Shown piece by piece: positions 16,437 to 25,892 of a stretch of 64,000 bases of DNA. This DNA comes from an uncultured Bacilli bacterium. Its GTDB lineage: Bacteria > Bacillota_I > Bacilli_A > RF39 > UBA660. The position numbers and the translations under genes are program-made. The notes beneath the pieces are model-generated. The model searched no databases. It saw only the letters and a program-made list of their open reading frames with translations, and was not told the DNA's origin. The stretch covers positions 8,326-72,325 of the forward strand of contig CAKPHO010000004.1 of NCBI GenBank assembly GCA_934162195.1, given 5' to 3'. Positions within the stretch are counted from its first letter, which is position 1, and every line of letters starts with the position of its first letter.

Positions 16437-16625
16437 AAAGGATAGCACCACAAGGAGTGCGAAAAGCACGGTACCATCCTTCTATTCTTAATTTGTATAA
16501 CGGCAAGGCCGGAAATGTTTACATTCCTCTCCAGAGTAGATTCGTAAGATACAAGTATTAATTTTCACCAACCATTAACTCTCTTAAAAATAATATCTTA
16601 TTACTATTCTCTTTCTTCAATTTAT
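16437..16625 (-). promoter_or_regulatory. Serine T-box leader (specifier UCU)
   Basis: Minus strand leader with the AGAGAG...GGTTGGTGAAAA stem I features, a specifier bulge GAA-TCT-AC (codon at 16538-16540), and the T-box sequence GGATGGTACCGTGC (16466-16479) that begins the antiterminator/terminator, followed by a T run. It aligns base for base with the alanine T-box at 32418, which supports the UCU assignment and matches the downstream serS. Confidence 0.92.
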
Positions 16626-16631
16626 AGATTT

Positions 16632-16660
16632 ATTTTAGCATTATTATTATTGTTAGTCAA
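16632..16660 (-). promoter_or_regulatory. Promoter of the serine T-box operon
   Basis: Minus strand TTGACT, 17 bases, TAAAAT, just before the T-box leader. Confidence 0.6.
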
Positions 16661-16803
16661 ATGTTTTGCAAGATTTATTTATACTTTATTCACAAGTATA
16701 TGGAAATCCTGCATAATTTTCTTTAATTAAATCAAAGTTAAAACTTTAAATATACTTTTTATCACTTTTACATCATTTTTAGAATATTCTTTTTCATGCA
16801 ACA

Positions 16804-16826
16804 AAAAACCCTTATAAAAAGGGATG
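16804..16826 (-). terminator. Terminator after tRNA-Cys
   Basis: Short CCCTT/AAGGG hairpin followed on the minus strand by six T residues, about ten bases past the tRNA end. Confidence 0.65.
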
Positions 16827-16835
16827 GTTACAATC

Positions 16836-16909
16836 TGGAGGGCCTAGTCGGATTTGAACCAACGATCAGGGAGTTGCAGTCCCACGCCTTACCACTTGGC
16901 TATAGACCC
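16836..16909 (-). tRNA. tRNA-Cys (anticodon GCA)
   Basis: 74 bases with CCA encoded. The acceptor stem GGGTCTA pairs with TAGGCCC (one G-U), the discriminator is U as required for tRNA-Cys, the anticodon loop is CTGCAAC giving GCA, and the T-loop GTTCAAATC is present. It is the only tRNA I found in the window. The ~100 bases on either side hold its terminator and otherwise nothing recognisable. Confidence 0.95.
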
Positions 16910-16994
16910 ATCTGCGAGTACAAATTGATTATAGCAAATATTTATTTGAAATTCAATACTTTTTAATATTATATTTAAAAAAGTCCTAGAGATT

Positions 16995-17023
16995 ACAAAA
17001 AAGAGAAAATTTTACTTTTCTCT
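16995..17023 (-). terminator. Terminator after ltaS
   Basis: AGAGAAAA/TTTTCTCT stem followed on the minus strand by a T run, overlapping the last codon of ltaS. Confidence 0.7.
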
Positions 17024-19058
17024 ATTTATATTTCTTTAATAAATCTTCAGTTTCTTTTGTTTTTCTAATTAAGTCGTAAGTAATAATTGAATTAGAGACT
17101 GCGACTACATCTTCCGCATGTTTTGTATTCTTTTCAATATAATCTATCGTAACAGGAAGTGTTGGATCAATCAAGAATGCTTCTCCTGTTTGATTATTAT
17201 AATAAATTTTATTAGTTAACCAGTTTCCATCTGGAAATACAACTATGTTCTCATCAATACTAAACATATCATGACCTAAAGCATATTCACTTTCAAAACC
17301 AAACATATTACCTAAAGTTGGAAGAACATCGTACATACCCATAACTTCATTTACTTCAACATTAAACTCTTGATCTTTAGTCCAAATAATAAATGGAACT
17401 TTACGATTTAACTCGTATTCATAAGTATCAACCTTATGATAATCAGGATCATTTACATCAAGCATAGTTCCTGTTTCAGGATCATAGTTATACATATATT
17501 CATATTCACTTGTCTTTAATTTAGCATCATGATCACCATATATAACAATAACAGTATTATCTAATAATCCTTCTTTATCTAATCCTTTAATAAACTCTCC
17601 AATAGCTTCATCGGCATAATGGATAGATTTTAGATAGTTACCCATTGTTGTTCCTTCTAAATAATGCTGCGTTGTAGTAATAATTTCATTAGTTTTAGGA
17701 TCAATAGTTTCTTTTTCTATGTCAACACTATAATCACTAAATGGAGTTATATATGAAAATGGTGTGTGATTTGTTAACATAATAAGAGTTCCATAGAAAT
17801 TATTATGTTCTTTATTTATATCTTTAATTTTAGAAACAGATTGTTTAAAGAATGACTTGTCAGATAATCCTAAGCCAATTGTTTCATCTATAGTATAGTC
17901 ATTTGTATAATTATAAAAATGATCATATCCAAAACTTTCATGTAATAAATTACGATTCCAAAAAGTACCATTATTACCATGCATACTAAAGGTATAATAA
18001 CCTTGCATTTTTAAAAGTTTAGGAATTGTTACATATTCGCGGTCATAATAATTTATTGCAACTGTTCCTGAAGAAGCAGGAGTTAAACTAGTATTAAAAG
18101 TAAATTCACTATCACTACTAGTTCCTACGCTCTCTTGTGAATAAAAGTTGGAAAAATAAATTCCCTCTTTAGCTAATTTATTCATGTTTGGAGTTAACTC
18201 TTTTCCGTTGAAACTTAAACTCATAGTAAATTGTTGGAAACTTTCTGCATGAATTACAATAACATTTTTCCCTTTAAAAATATCTGTATATTGATTATTT
18301 TTCTTTTCTTTTTGATTTTCTTCATAATAATCTCTAAAGATTTTAAAATTACTATCATAACCAAACATACTGTTTATTTTTGGTGTTAAATTACTTATTA
18401 AATCACTTATTTGATAAGTATAGATTCCATATCGCATTACAATATATTCTCTATTCCATTGTTTAAGTAATCTTCCAATATCAGTTGAAGATAAAGTTAT
18501 AATAAATAGTAGTAAAAAACTTACTCCTGTTATTATTGTATTCTTAAATAATTTTTTATTTGATTTTTCTTTAGTTCTACGAACTTTTTTAGCATCAACA
18601 GTTACATAAACAAATATTAGCGCAAAAATTTGCCATAAGTAAGAGAAATCCTTTAATTCCATGATATTTTCAACTACAGCATCTCCAACATCAACTATTT
18701 GTAATGAAGTTGCTAAAAGTGAAAAAGATCCAAATGATAAATAATTCGTATAATACATTGAATTAATAACACATATAGCTACAAATATTATAGATACTGT
18801 TAAAAGATATTTAAATCTATTCTTAGGTTTAAATAAGTAGTTAAATGATCCTAATATTATTACCATTATTAAGTCACCAATGATAGGTCTAATTGAAAAA
18901 TAATTTTTTACTGTTAAAAATCTTAATAGACAACCATTAATGACTGATGATAGGACAAAAATTAAAAATAAACTATTTTCCTTCAAATAACTTTTAAAAT
19001 CAAAATTTTTAATTTTATCTATTATTTTATTTTTTATATTTATAAGTTTTTCTTTCAA
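17022..19058 (-). CDS. ltaS: Lipoteichoic acid synthase family protein
   Basis: 678 residues. Five N-terminal membrane segments (about 25-225) precede an extracellular sulfatase-fold domain. The catalytic Thr is in QESVGTSSDSEF, and metal ligands are in VIHAESFQQF and VIYGDHDAKL. Such enzymes polymerise glycerol phosphate from phosphatidylglycerol onto a glycolipid anchor. The start is a TTG at 19058, preferred because GAGGTGG lies six bases upstream; a GTG three codons earlier overlaps that site. A structured RNA with a terminator lies directly upstream. Confidence 0.87.
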   Translation of the reverse strand: MKEKLINIKNKIIDKIKNFDFKSYLKENSLFLIFVLSSVINGCLLRFLTVKNYFSIRPIIGDLIMVIILGSFNYLFKPKNRFKYLLTVSIIFVAICVINSMYYTNYLSFGSFSLLATSLQIVDVGDAVVENIMELKDFSYLWQIFALIFVYVTVDAKKVRRTKEKSNKKLFKNTIITGVSFLLLFIITLSSTDIGRLLKQWNREYIVMRYGIYTYQISDLISNLTPKINSMFGYDSNFKIFRDYYEENQKEKKNNQYTDIFKGKNVIVIHAESFQQFTMSLSFNGKELTPNMNKLAKEGIYFSNFYSQESVGTSSDSEFTFNTSLTPASSGTVAINYYDREYVTIPKLLKMQGYYTFSMHGNNGTFWNRNLLHESFGYDHFYNYTNDYTIDETIGLGLSDKSFFKQSVSKIKDINKEHNNFYGTLIMLTNHTPFSYITPFSDYSVDIEKETIDPKTNEIITTTQHYLEGTTMGNYLKSIHYADEAIGEFIKGLDKEGLLDNTVIVIYGDHDAKLKTSEYEYMYNYDPETGTMLDVNDPDYHKVDTYEYELNRKVPFIIWTKDQEFNVEVNEVMGMYDVLPTLGNMFGFESEYALGHDMFSIDENIVVFPDGNWLTNKIYYNNQTGEAFLIDPTLPVTIDYIEKNTKHAEDVVAVSNSIITYDLIRKTKETEDLLKKYK

Positions 19059-19121
19059 AACAACCACCTCAATAGCTGTGATAAGTATATCACTTTTTAT
19101 TTATTTTTTCAATTTCAAAAA

Positions 19122-19245
19122 AAAACGAGACATTGTCTCGTCAAAAAAGGAGAATTCGTTACCTTCCAAATAAAATACTTGTTAGTTCACAGTAAAACTA
19201 GATTAAGTACTTATTTAGTCTGTGTTAAATACATATAGGTAACAA
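19122..19245 (-). ncRNA. Structured leader or small RNA upstream of ltaS, ending in a terminator
   Basis: The gene-free gap between yihY and ltaS holds nested complementary segments: GTTACCT (19158-19164) with AGGTAAC (19237-19243), CACAG (19188-19192) with CTGTG (19220-19224), and an inner ACTA/TAGT pair around the palindrome AAGTACTT. Downstream on the minus strand is a strong ACGAGACA/TGTCTCGT hairpin with a long T run. This could be a riboswitch-like attenuator for ltaS or a small RNA; it matches no class I know. Confidence 0.45.
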
Positions 19246-19275
19246 TATATGTACAAACTTATTATGTTCCCTTTT

Positions 19276-20100
19276 TTAGTTTTTATTATCTAAATAATTT
19301 TTATAAGAGTTAGCATTAATAGCCATTCCAAAAACAAGAATATATGATAAGAAATAAATCCATAACATTAATACAATTATATTTGTAAGGTTCCCATAAA
19401 ACATATTATAATTTCCAATATTAGATACATAATAAGAATAAATTATGGTTATAAAAATCCAACCAAGTGTTGTAAATATTGTACCCTTTGTATTAAATTT
19501 GCTAGGAATATGGCTATCTGGCGCTATTGAATATATTAGTTTTACCATAAAAAAGATTATGAATAAAGCAAGTGGCCATTTTAACCAAAAATAAACTTTG
19601 TATGCAAGTGCACTTATAGGTTGAAGTACTTTTAAACTTAAAAGAAAAGCAACTATATGATTTCCGAATGCCAAAACAATTAATGTAAAAACAAAGGATA
19701 ATAATAATAGTATAGTTAAAATTAAGGCTTTTATACGTCTTTTTAAGTAATTAGAATGTGGTATCCCATATAATGTATTTGATGTAATAATAATAGAATG
19801 TGGTCCATTAGATGCTAGCACAAAACCAACTGCAGTTGAAAGACCAATACTAAGATTTAATCCTTCCCCATTTATATATGATATAAATATTTCGCTAACT
19901 CCTTTAGGTAATATTTCATTCATTGCATAAATAACATTTGTAAAAGGTACTTTAAATGTTGAACATATAAAACCAAGTAATACAACAGTAGGAATAATTG
20001 ATAAAACTAAAAAGAAAGCCAGTTGTCCTGGTAACACCTTCATCTCTGGTTTTATTACAATACTATATATTTGACTAATAACCTTTTTTATTTCTTTCAT
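19276..20100 (-). CDS. YihY/BrkB family membrane protein
   Basis: 274 residues with six membrane segments. The pattern PGQLAFFLVLSIIPTVVLLGF near the start, SNGPHSIIITSNTLYG in the middle and GTIFTTLGWIFITIIYSYYV towards the end is characteristic of YihY/UPF0761 (formerly misnamed RNase BN). Molecular function in the family is unsettled. GGTGAT precedes the ATG. Confidence 0.85.
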   Translation of the reverse strand: MKEIKKVISQIYSIVIKPEMKVLPGQLAFFLVLSIIPTVVLLGFICSTFKVPFTNVIYAMNEILPKGVSEIFISYINGEGLNLSIGLSTAVGFVLASNGPHSIIITSNTLYGIPHSNYLKRRIKALILTILLLLSFVFTLIVLAFGNHIVAFLLSLKVLQPISALAYKVYFWLKWPLALFIIFFMVKLIYSIAPDSHIPSKFNTKGTIFTTLGWIFITIIYSYYVSNIGNYNMFYGNLTNIIVLMLWIYFLSYILVFGMAINANSYKNYLDNKN

Positions 20101-20124
20101 TTTATCACCACTACTATTAATATA

Positions 20125-22338
20125 TCAAAAATTGTTTTTATTTACAAATTTGACTTTATTAGAAATAAAATCAATATCTTTCTTATCAAAGAGATTAAAT
20201 CTAATTGAATTAATACCAATTTTATATAAATTATCTATGTTCATATTTAATCTTTCACTATTAAATATATACATTAAGTCATTCTTTTCTTTAATTGGAT
20301 ATACCTTGTTATAACGATCTTTTAAATAAATATTTTGATTGTTATATAACTTATTTAAATTAAATTTACTAACCATCATTTCCTGTCTACCAAATACTAT
20401 TAATTCTAAATTAGGATTACTATTATATCTTTTATTATACTCTTCTATTATCTCTTTTATTTCATCAAGAGAAAGTTCATAGGAAAGAGTTACTTTTTTT
20501 ACACCTAAGGTATGTAAAAAGTGAACGGTATAGGAGTTAGTAACATTTAAAGAAAAATCACTTGAATCTATATTTTTATAAATCAAACTACCAATCTCAC
20601 CTATCATAACCGGTTTATCATAACTAATATAGTTGTAATTTACACGTGGTATTTTCAATATTAATCTTTTATCATCATTTTCAAGTAAACTTATATCATC
20701 AGTATAAATTTTATCAACATTTAAGTTTTTTATTTGATTATAAAGCGAAGAATCCTCTAATAAAACAGAAACTTCTTTTCTATTATTTACTTCTATCTTA
20801 GAAAAACAAACTTCTTTTTTTTCGTAAGCTTTTTTATATTTTCTTTTTTCTAATAATAACTCAATAGCTTTTCTTCTTATTTCGTTTAGTTCCTTGTTAT
20901 TAACATAAACATTATCATCTTTATAAATACTAATATTATTAAGGACAAATGGCGTATTTCCTAGTTTACTTAATTGTTTTGTTATAAGTTTCTCATCTAA
21001 AGGAGCATTATTTGCTTCGTAAACAGAACCATCTAAAACACACACAGTATTTATCCCATCAGTTAATTCTAATTTAATATTACTTCCAATTTTTAAAGTG
21101 ACAGACATATCGATTTTGATTTTTTTATTAATTCCATTAGTATACGTTTTTAAATTATTTAACTGTTTAATATCCGTTGTTTTAGAAACAGTACTATTTA
21201 ATGTTACTTTTTCTCCAACGTATAGAGTAACTGTATCTCCCTTTTTAGCTTCTTTTATTTTTTTATTATCTTTTGTCATACTTGTAACAATAAATCCATA
21301 ATCATTGTCAACTATTCTTATACCATCACCAGTATTTAAATCATCTTCTAGTTTTATTTTAATAATATTTTTATTAACATAAACAATTTTACCTATTCTT
21401 ATTCCCGCGTGATTAGGTCTATAATCATTAGTTATTTTATCATTATGCTCATTAAATAAAAATCCTTTTGTAAAGTCACGATTAAATATCTTTTTTAATT
21501 CTTTAATATCATTGTTTGAAATAGTGACTGTACCGCTTTCAAAATATGAATCTATTGCTTTACGATATAAAGATACAACCAAGTATACATACTCAGCTCT
21601 TTTCATGCGCCCTTCAATTTTAAAACTATCTATTCCACTTTCAATTAGTTTATCAATATTATCTAATGTAAATAAATCCTTAGTACTTAAGGGATAACTG
21701 TGTTTATTTAGTTTAATGTTATCTTTATCAATAACATCAAATGGCAATCTGCAAGTCCCAGCGCAAGCTCCTCTATTACCACTTCTACCACCAATTATAC
21801 TACTCATCAAACATTGACCAGAATAACTTATGCAAAGAGCGCCATGAACAAACACCTCTAAATCAACAGATGTGTTTTTTTTAATCTCTTTAATTAAATC
21901 TATACTTGTTTCACGCGCAAGTACTACTCTTTTGATACCTAGTTTCTCGCATATTCTAACGCCTTCTAAGTTATGAATATGCATTTGTGTTGATGCATGT
22001 ATTTCTAAATTAGGGTATGTTTTTCTAACTAAATCAACCATTCCTAAATCTTGAATAATAATAGCATCTACATTATTTTGGTGAAGAAAATCAATGTAAT
22101 TCATAAATCTTGCTACTTCATTTTCTTTTATTAAAGTATTAACTGTTACATATACTTTTACACCATACACATGACATAAATCAATTGCTTCTTTTAACTC
22201 ATCTAAATCAAAATTAGGTGCAAAAGCACGAGCACCAAAGGAATAACCACTAAGATAAACAGCATCACACCCAGCATTAATAGCAGCTATTAATGCTTCT
22301 TTAGAACCTACTGGTGCTAATAACTCTGGTTTTTTCAT
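20125..22338 (-). CDS. U32 family peptidase-like protein (RlhA/YrrO type)
   Basis: 737 residues from the ATG at 22338, which follows an AGGAGG site and gives the conserved start MKKPELLAPVGS. The TIM-barrel-like U32 core contains AGCDAVYLSG, EVFVHGALCISYSGQCLMSS and a Cys cluster (GACAGTCRLPF) that in relatives contributes to an iron-sulphur cluster. A C-terminal extension fits the long DUF3656-containing subtype. E. coli RlhA of this family hydroxylates 23S rRNA C2501; others are called collagenases. Which reaction applies here is open. Confidence 0.85.
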   Translation of the reverse strand: MKKPELLAPVGSKEALIAAINAGCDAVYLSGYSFGARAFAPNFDLDELKEAIDLCHVYGVKVYVTVNTLIKENEVARFMNYIDFLHQNNVDAIIIQDLGMVDLVRKTYPNLEIHASTQMHIHNLEGVRICEKLGIKRVVLARETSIDLIKEIKKNTSVDLEVFVHGALCISYSGQCLMSSIIGGRSGNRGACAGTCRLPFDVIDKDNIKLNKHSYPLSTKDLFTLDNIDKLIESGIDSFKIEGRMKRAEYVYLVVSLYRKAIDSYFESGTVTISNNDIKELKKIFNRDFTKGFLFNEHNDKITNDYRPNHAGIRIGKIVYVNKNIIKIKLEDDLNTGDGIRIVDNDYGFIVTSMTKDNKKIKEAKKGDTVTLYVGEKVTLNSTVSKTTDIKQLNNLKTYTNGINKKIKIDMSVTLKIGSNIKLELTDGINTVCVLDGSVYEANNAPLDEKLITKQLSKLGNTPFVLNNISIYKDDNVYVNNKELNEIRRKAIELLLEKRKYKKAYEKKEVCFSKIEVNNRKEVSVLLEDSSLYNQIKNLNVDKIYTDDISLLENDDKRLILKIPRVNYNYISYDKPVMIGEIGSLIYKNIDSSDFSLNVTNSYTVHFLHTLGVKKVTLSYELSLDEIKEIIEEYNKRYNSNPNLELIVFGRQEMMVSKFNLNKLYNNQNIYLKDRYNKVYPIKEKNDLMYIFNSERLNMNIDNLYKIGINSIRFNLFDKKDIDFISNKVKFVNKNNF

Positions 22339-22361
22339 TCTAAAACCTCCTAAAAAAGTTG

Positions 22362-22733
22362 CTAATGGCAACCTTGTATACTTTTATATTCATCATATGT
22401 ATAAACATATTTATTATTTTGATATTCAATTTTAATGCATCCTCTAACTTTTGTCTCTGTTTCAGGATCTAAAATATCTTTATTTTCTAATAAACCACTT
22501 TTCTTTAAATCTTCTATTTGTAAATAATAAGGTTCCGTTTCTGACAATAAATCTGTATTTTGTGCTCCCCACATTCTAGCAATATTTTCTAAAGATTCTT
22601 TTTGGCTTTTAGATAAATTACTACTAGAATCATTAAAAACATCATCAATAACAGGGTAAATTATTAAAACAAGTACTCCTAGTATTGTTATGACACCTAT
22701 TAATTCTACTAAAGTAAATCCATTTTTTTTCAT
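22362..22733 (-). CDS. Short prepilin-like protein D
   Basis: 123 residues from the ATG at 22733 (GGTGAT upstream). Prepilin signal MKKNG before FTLVELIGVITILGV with Glu at +5. After the hydrophobic helix comes a compact ~85-residue domain ending YKSIQGCH with two Cys residues that could pair. It lacks the beta domain and tip of prepilins A, B, E-H and resembles competence or major pseudopilins in size. It is followed closely by the U32 gene. Confidence 0.75.
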   Translation of the reverse strand: MKKNGFTLVELIGVITILGVLVLIIYPVIDDVFNDSSSNLSKSQKESLENIARMWGAQNTDLLSETEPYYLQIEDLKKSGLLENKDILDPETETKVRGCIKIEYQNNKYVYTYDEYKSIQGCH

Positions 22734-22775
22734 TCTATCACCTATAAAAATTATAATATACTTTTTATAAAAACA

Positions 22776-22807
22776 CAAGAAAAGAAATAATCAAAATTGA
22801 TTATTTC
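22776..22807 (-). terminator. Terminator upstream of prepilin D
   Basis: GAAATAATCA/TGATTATTTC stem followed on the minus strand by a T-rich run, ending transcripts arriving from the zinc-ribbon gene. The ~125 bases between it and that gene contain a strong AGGAGGTGAT-like site (about 22875-22886) but no start codon after it. Confidence 0.7.
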
Positions 22808-22934
22808 TAAAGTGAGTAAGGAGTGTATTTATTTCTATTAATTTATATTTTATTTTATTTCTTTCTTAATTATCACCTCCACTATAATAAGTGTACCAGA
22901 CAATTATGAAATTTTTTTGTTAGATATGTGAATT

Positions 22935-23621
22935 TTATATTTTTTTACCACATAAGAAGCAAGTTGTTGCGGATGGTGATAGCGGAGCACCACAATTTGG
23001 GCAAATTTTATTACCATTTTCGTTAATTTTAACTTCTTCTTTAACTTCCTCTTTTGGTTCTTCTATAACTGGCTTTGGTTTTAAATCTTCTGGATTAACA
23101 TCATGTATTTTAGCTTTTATTGGTTCATCAGAAGCTCCAAATATAGATAATTTTTTCTCAGAAGTAACTTTATTTTCTAATTTATTTAAAGGTACAGTAT
23201 TATTTTCATCATCTATGTCTATTATTTCTATATTATCATCTTTTTTTATTTCATCATCGATTTTTTCATCATATATTGAAGTTGATGTAACTTTGTTTTT
23301 CTCATCAATATATTCATTATTTACTAGCTCCATCAAATCATCGCGTATATCTTTTTTAGGAACATTAACAGTCTTTACATTTGGATTTAATTCTTCATAT
23401 CCAAAATCATTTTGATCTACTACAATATCTATTTTTTTACCATCACGGGCTTTATATTTAGGAACGTTAGAATAATCCTTTGGTTGATATATATATTCAT
23501 CATATGAATTATCAACCGTTTGCTTTTGAATTTTATCTTTAGTATCAAATAAAGACTTTTGATCATCCAAATAAGAATTTGAACTGTCTTTTGCTACTTG
23601 TTTATTAAAAAATAACCCCAT
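22935..23621 (-). CDS. Acidic protein with C-terminal zinc ribbon
   Basis: 228 residues. The first ~190 are rich in Asp, Asn, Lys and Glu with no membrane segment and look disordered. The last ~25 form a zinc ribbon, CPNCGAPLSPSATTCFLCGKK. No family assignment for the body. It lies downstream of rnhB and a small Asn-rich protein in the same orientation; the shared operon may be accidental. Confidence 0.6.
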   Translation of the reverse strand: MGLFFNKQVAKDSSNSYLDDQKSLFDTKDKIQKQTVDNSYDEYIYQPKDYSNVPKYKARDGKKIDIVVDQNDFGYEELNPNVKTVNVPKKDIRDDLMELVNNEYIDEKNKVTSTSIYDEKIDDEIKKDDNIEIIDIDDENNTVPLNKLENKVTSEKKLSIFGASDEPIKAKIHDVNPEDLKPKPVIEEPKEEVKEEVKINENGNKICPNCGAPLSPSATTCFLCGKKI

Positions 23622-23638
23622 ATTATTCCTCCTAACTA

Positions 23639-23899
23639 TTAATCTCTATTAATATTTCGTAAATTATTTACTCTATTTCTAAAATCAGTTGAATGATTAA
23701 AATCATTTTGATTATTTACTTCTGTTTTTCTTTCGAATGTTTTATTTTCAAAGTTTTTATATTTTAAATTGTTCATTTCTTCTTGCACTTGTTCAACTGT
23801 CTTACGGCCAAGTTTTGCATAATTACTAAACTTGCCATTATTATATTGATTATTGTTACTACTGCTTACAAAAGGATTTTTTTGAAAACTATTATTCAT
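23639..23899 (-). CDS. Small Asn-rich hypothetical protein
   Basis: 86 residues, polar and very rich in Asn (NNQYNN, NNQNDFNHS), with a short helical patch (GRKTVEQVQEEMNNLKYKNF). No membrane segment and no family recognised. Its ATG overlaps the stop of rnhB by eight bases, so it is coupled to that gene. Confidence 0.55.
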   Translation of the reverse strand: MNNSFQKNPFVSSSNNNQYNNGKFSNYAKLGRKTVEQVQEEMNNLKYKNFENKTFERKTEVNNQNDFNHSTDFRNRVNNLRNINRD

Positions 23900-24521
23900 G
23901 TTCTACCTCCAAGATTTCTTTTATAGGTCCATAACTCTTTCTATAACCATCAATCAAACCATATTTATGAATTGCTTCTAAATGTTTCTTTGTTGGGTAA
24001 CCCTTATGCGAAGCAAATCCATATTCTGGATGTAATTTATCTAAATCATACATCATTTTATCTCTAGTTACTTTAGCTATAACGCTTGCCGCTGCTATAC
24101 TAATGCTTTTAGCATCACCTTTAATAATAGATGTTGTTGGTATATCCATATCAATAGGCATAGCGTCTATTAAGACATGTTCTAAAGGAATGCTTTTTCT
24201 AACTTCATTTATAGCTCTAATCATAGCTTGCCTACTTGCCTCGTAAATATTCATCTCATCTATTTCTTCTGGAGTACACATTCCTATCGCATAACACACT
24301 GCATGTTCTTTTATATAGTCATAAAAAAGATTTCTCTTTTTTTCACTTAATTTTTTTGAATCAGTCAAACCCTCTAATTTAAAATCTAAAGGTAAGACTA
24401 CACAAGCAGTTACTACCGGCCCAACTAAAGGTCCTCTACCTACTTCATCTACTCCACCTATATATTTTAACCCTTTATCATATAATTCATGTTCATATTT
24501 ATATAAATCAAACTCTTCCAT
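23892..24521 (-). CDS. rnhB: Ribonuclease HII
   Basis: 209 residues. The fold starts GGVDEVGRGPLVGPVV, the HII signature with the first catalytic Asp-Glu; further acidic residues are in DSKKLSEKKR and VLIDAMPID. It nicks at single ribonucleotides in DNA and starts ribonucleotide excision repair. It is divergent from the radical SAM gene at 24585. Confidence 0.95.
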   Translation of the reverse strand: MEEFDLYKYEHELYDKGLKYIGGVDEVGRGPLVGPVVTACVVLPLDFKLEGLTDSKKLSEKKRNLFYDYIKEHAVCYAIGMCTPEEIDEMNIYEASRQAMIRAINEVRKSIPLEHVLIDAMPIDMDIPTTSIIKGDAKSISIAAASVIAKVTRDKMMYDLDKLHPEYGFASHKGYPTKKHLEAIHKYGLIDGYRKSYGPIKEILEVEHE

Positions 24522-24584
24522 ATTATCACACTACTATTATAGCAAAAACTTTAGAAATATGCTATAATTTACACGGTGATTTAC

Positions 24585-25517
24585 ATGAACTTTAAATATA
24601 GTGACACAAATAAACGTTATCACACACTTGATTATTTTTATAAACACAAATTTAATAGTAAAGTTTTTAAAGTTAGTTTGAATGCAGGTTTTACTTGCCC
24701 TAATATAGATGGTAAATGTGGATATGGTGGATGTATTTATTGTTCTTCTTTAGGTAGTGGTGAATTTGCAGGAAATAAAAATGATGATTTAGTAACTCAA
24801 TTTAATGAAGTTAAAGATATGATATCGAAAAAATGGCCTAACAGTTTATATATCGGTTACTTTCAAGCTAATACTAATACATATGCTCCTGTTAATATTT
24901 TGAAAGAAAAATATGAAACTATTCTAAAACTAGATAATGTTGTTGGTTTAAACATCGCAACTAGGGCTGATAGCATTACCGATGAATGTTTAAACTATTT
25001 AGAAGAATTAAGTAAAAAAACATACCTTACTATAGAACTTGGTTTACAAACAATACACGATGGTACTTCTAAACTTATAAATAGATGTCATAATCTTGAT
25101 TGTTTTTATGATATGGTACAAAAATTAAGAGCTAGAAATATAAATGTTGTCGTACATATTATTAATGGTCTGCCATTTGAAACCAAAGATATGATGATTG
25201 AAACAGTTAAGTATCTAAACAATCTTGATATTCAAGGAATTAAAATACATATGTTAAGTATTTTAAAAAATACTGCATTAGAAAAATTATATAATAAAAC
25301 AAAATTTCATGTTCTAACAAAAGAAGAATATATCGATATAGTTTGTGATCAACTAGAATATCTAAGACCAGAAATAGTTATCAATAGAATTACTGGAGAT
25401 CCAAAAAAAGAAGACTTAGTTGAACCAAATTGGCTAATAAAGAAGTTTTGTGTTCTAAATGATATTGATAAAGAAATGAAAAAAAGAGATAGTTATCAAG
25501 GAATTAAAGTAAAATAA
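24585..25517 (+). CDS. TIGR01212-type radical SAM protein (YtqA-like)
   Basis: 310 residues from the ATG at 24585; the GTG three codons earlier is part of the GGTGAT ribosome site. The cluster-binding Cys residues are in CPNIDGKCGYGGCIYCSS, the spaced pattern of this radical SAM subfamily rather than plain CxxxCxxC. Other conserved parts are IGYFQANTNTYAP, ELGLQTIHDGT and HIINGLPFET. The substrate of YtqA-like enzymes is not established. Confidence 0.87.
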   Translation: MNFKYSDTNKRYHTLDYFYKHKFNSKVFKVSLNAGFTCPNIDGKCGYGGCIYCSSLGSGEFAGNKNDDLVTQFNEVKDMISKKWPNSLYIGYFQANTNTYAPVNILKEKYETILKLDNVVGLNIATRADSITDECLNYLEELSKKTYLTIELGLQTIHDGTSKLINRCHNLDCFYDMVQKLRARNINVVVHIINGLPFETKDMMIETVKYLNNLDIQGIKIHMLSILKNTALEKLYNKTKFHVLTKEEYIDIVCDQLEYLRPEIVINRITGDPKKEDLVEPNWLIKKFCVLNDIDKEMKKRDSYQGIKVK

Positions 25518-25575
25518 GCACACATTACCTACTATTTCATATAATTAATTAGAAATGTAAAAGGAGTGTGTATTA

Positions 25576-25854
25576 ATGAAAAAAGATCGTAATTGTGGTG
25601 GACCTTCATATCCAATATATCCTGCTTACCCTGGTGGAATGATGGGAATGCCAATGCCTGGAATGGGAATGATGCCAATGAATCCTTATCCACCACAAAC
25701 AGTAACAAGTACAACTACTACATCTACTACTATTGAACAACAATTATCTAATCTTAACAATCAAATAAATAGTCTAGAAAGAAGAGTTTCAAATCTAGAA
25801 AGTTTAATTGGTAGTGCAAATAAATACAATAATTCAAATTATCAAGTAATGTAA
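25576..25854 (+). CDS. Met/Pro/Gly-rich small protein with coiled coil
   Basis: 92 residues in three parts: a basic start, a low-complexity segment of Gly, Met, Pro and Tyr (GGMMGMPMPGMGMMPMNPYP), a Thr/Ser run, and a C-terminal heptad helix (LSNLNNQINSLERRVSNLES). A good AGGAG site precedes the ATG and a strong terminator follows, so it is a real gene with its own transcript. Composition recalls spore-coat or surface-assembly proteins of Firmicutes, but no family is recognised. Confidence 0.6.
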   Translation: MKKDRNCGGPSYPIYPAYPGGMMGMPMPGMGMMPMNPYPPQTVTSTTTTSTTIEQQLSNLNNQINSLERRVSNLESLIGSANKYNNSNYQVM

Positions 25855-25892
25855 AAAAAAATCACATCAAAATGATGTGATTTTTTTTATTT
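25852..25892. terminator. Bidirectional terminator between the Met/Pro/Gly-rich gene and prepilin E
   Basis: AATCACATCA/TGATGTGATT stem flanked by A and T runs; the two genes converge on it. Confidence 0.85.
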
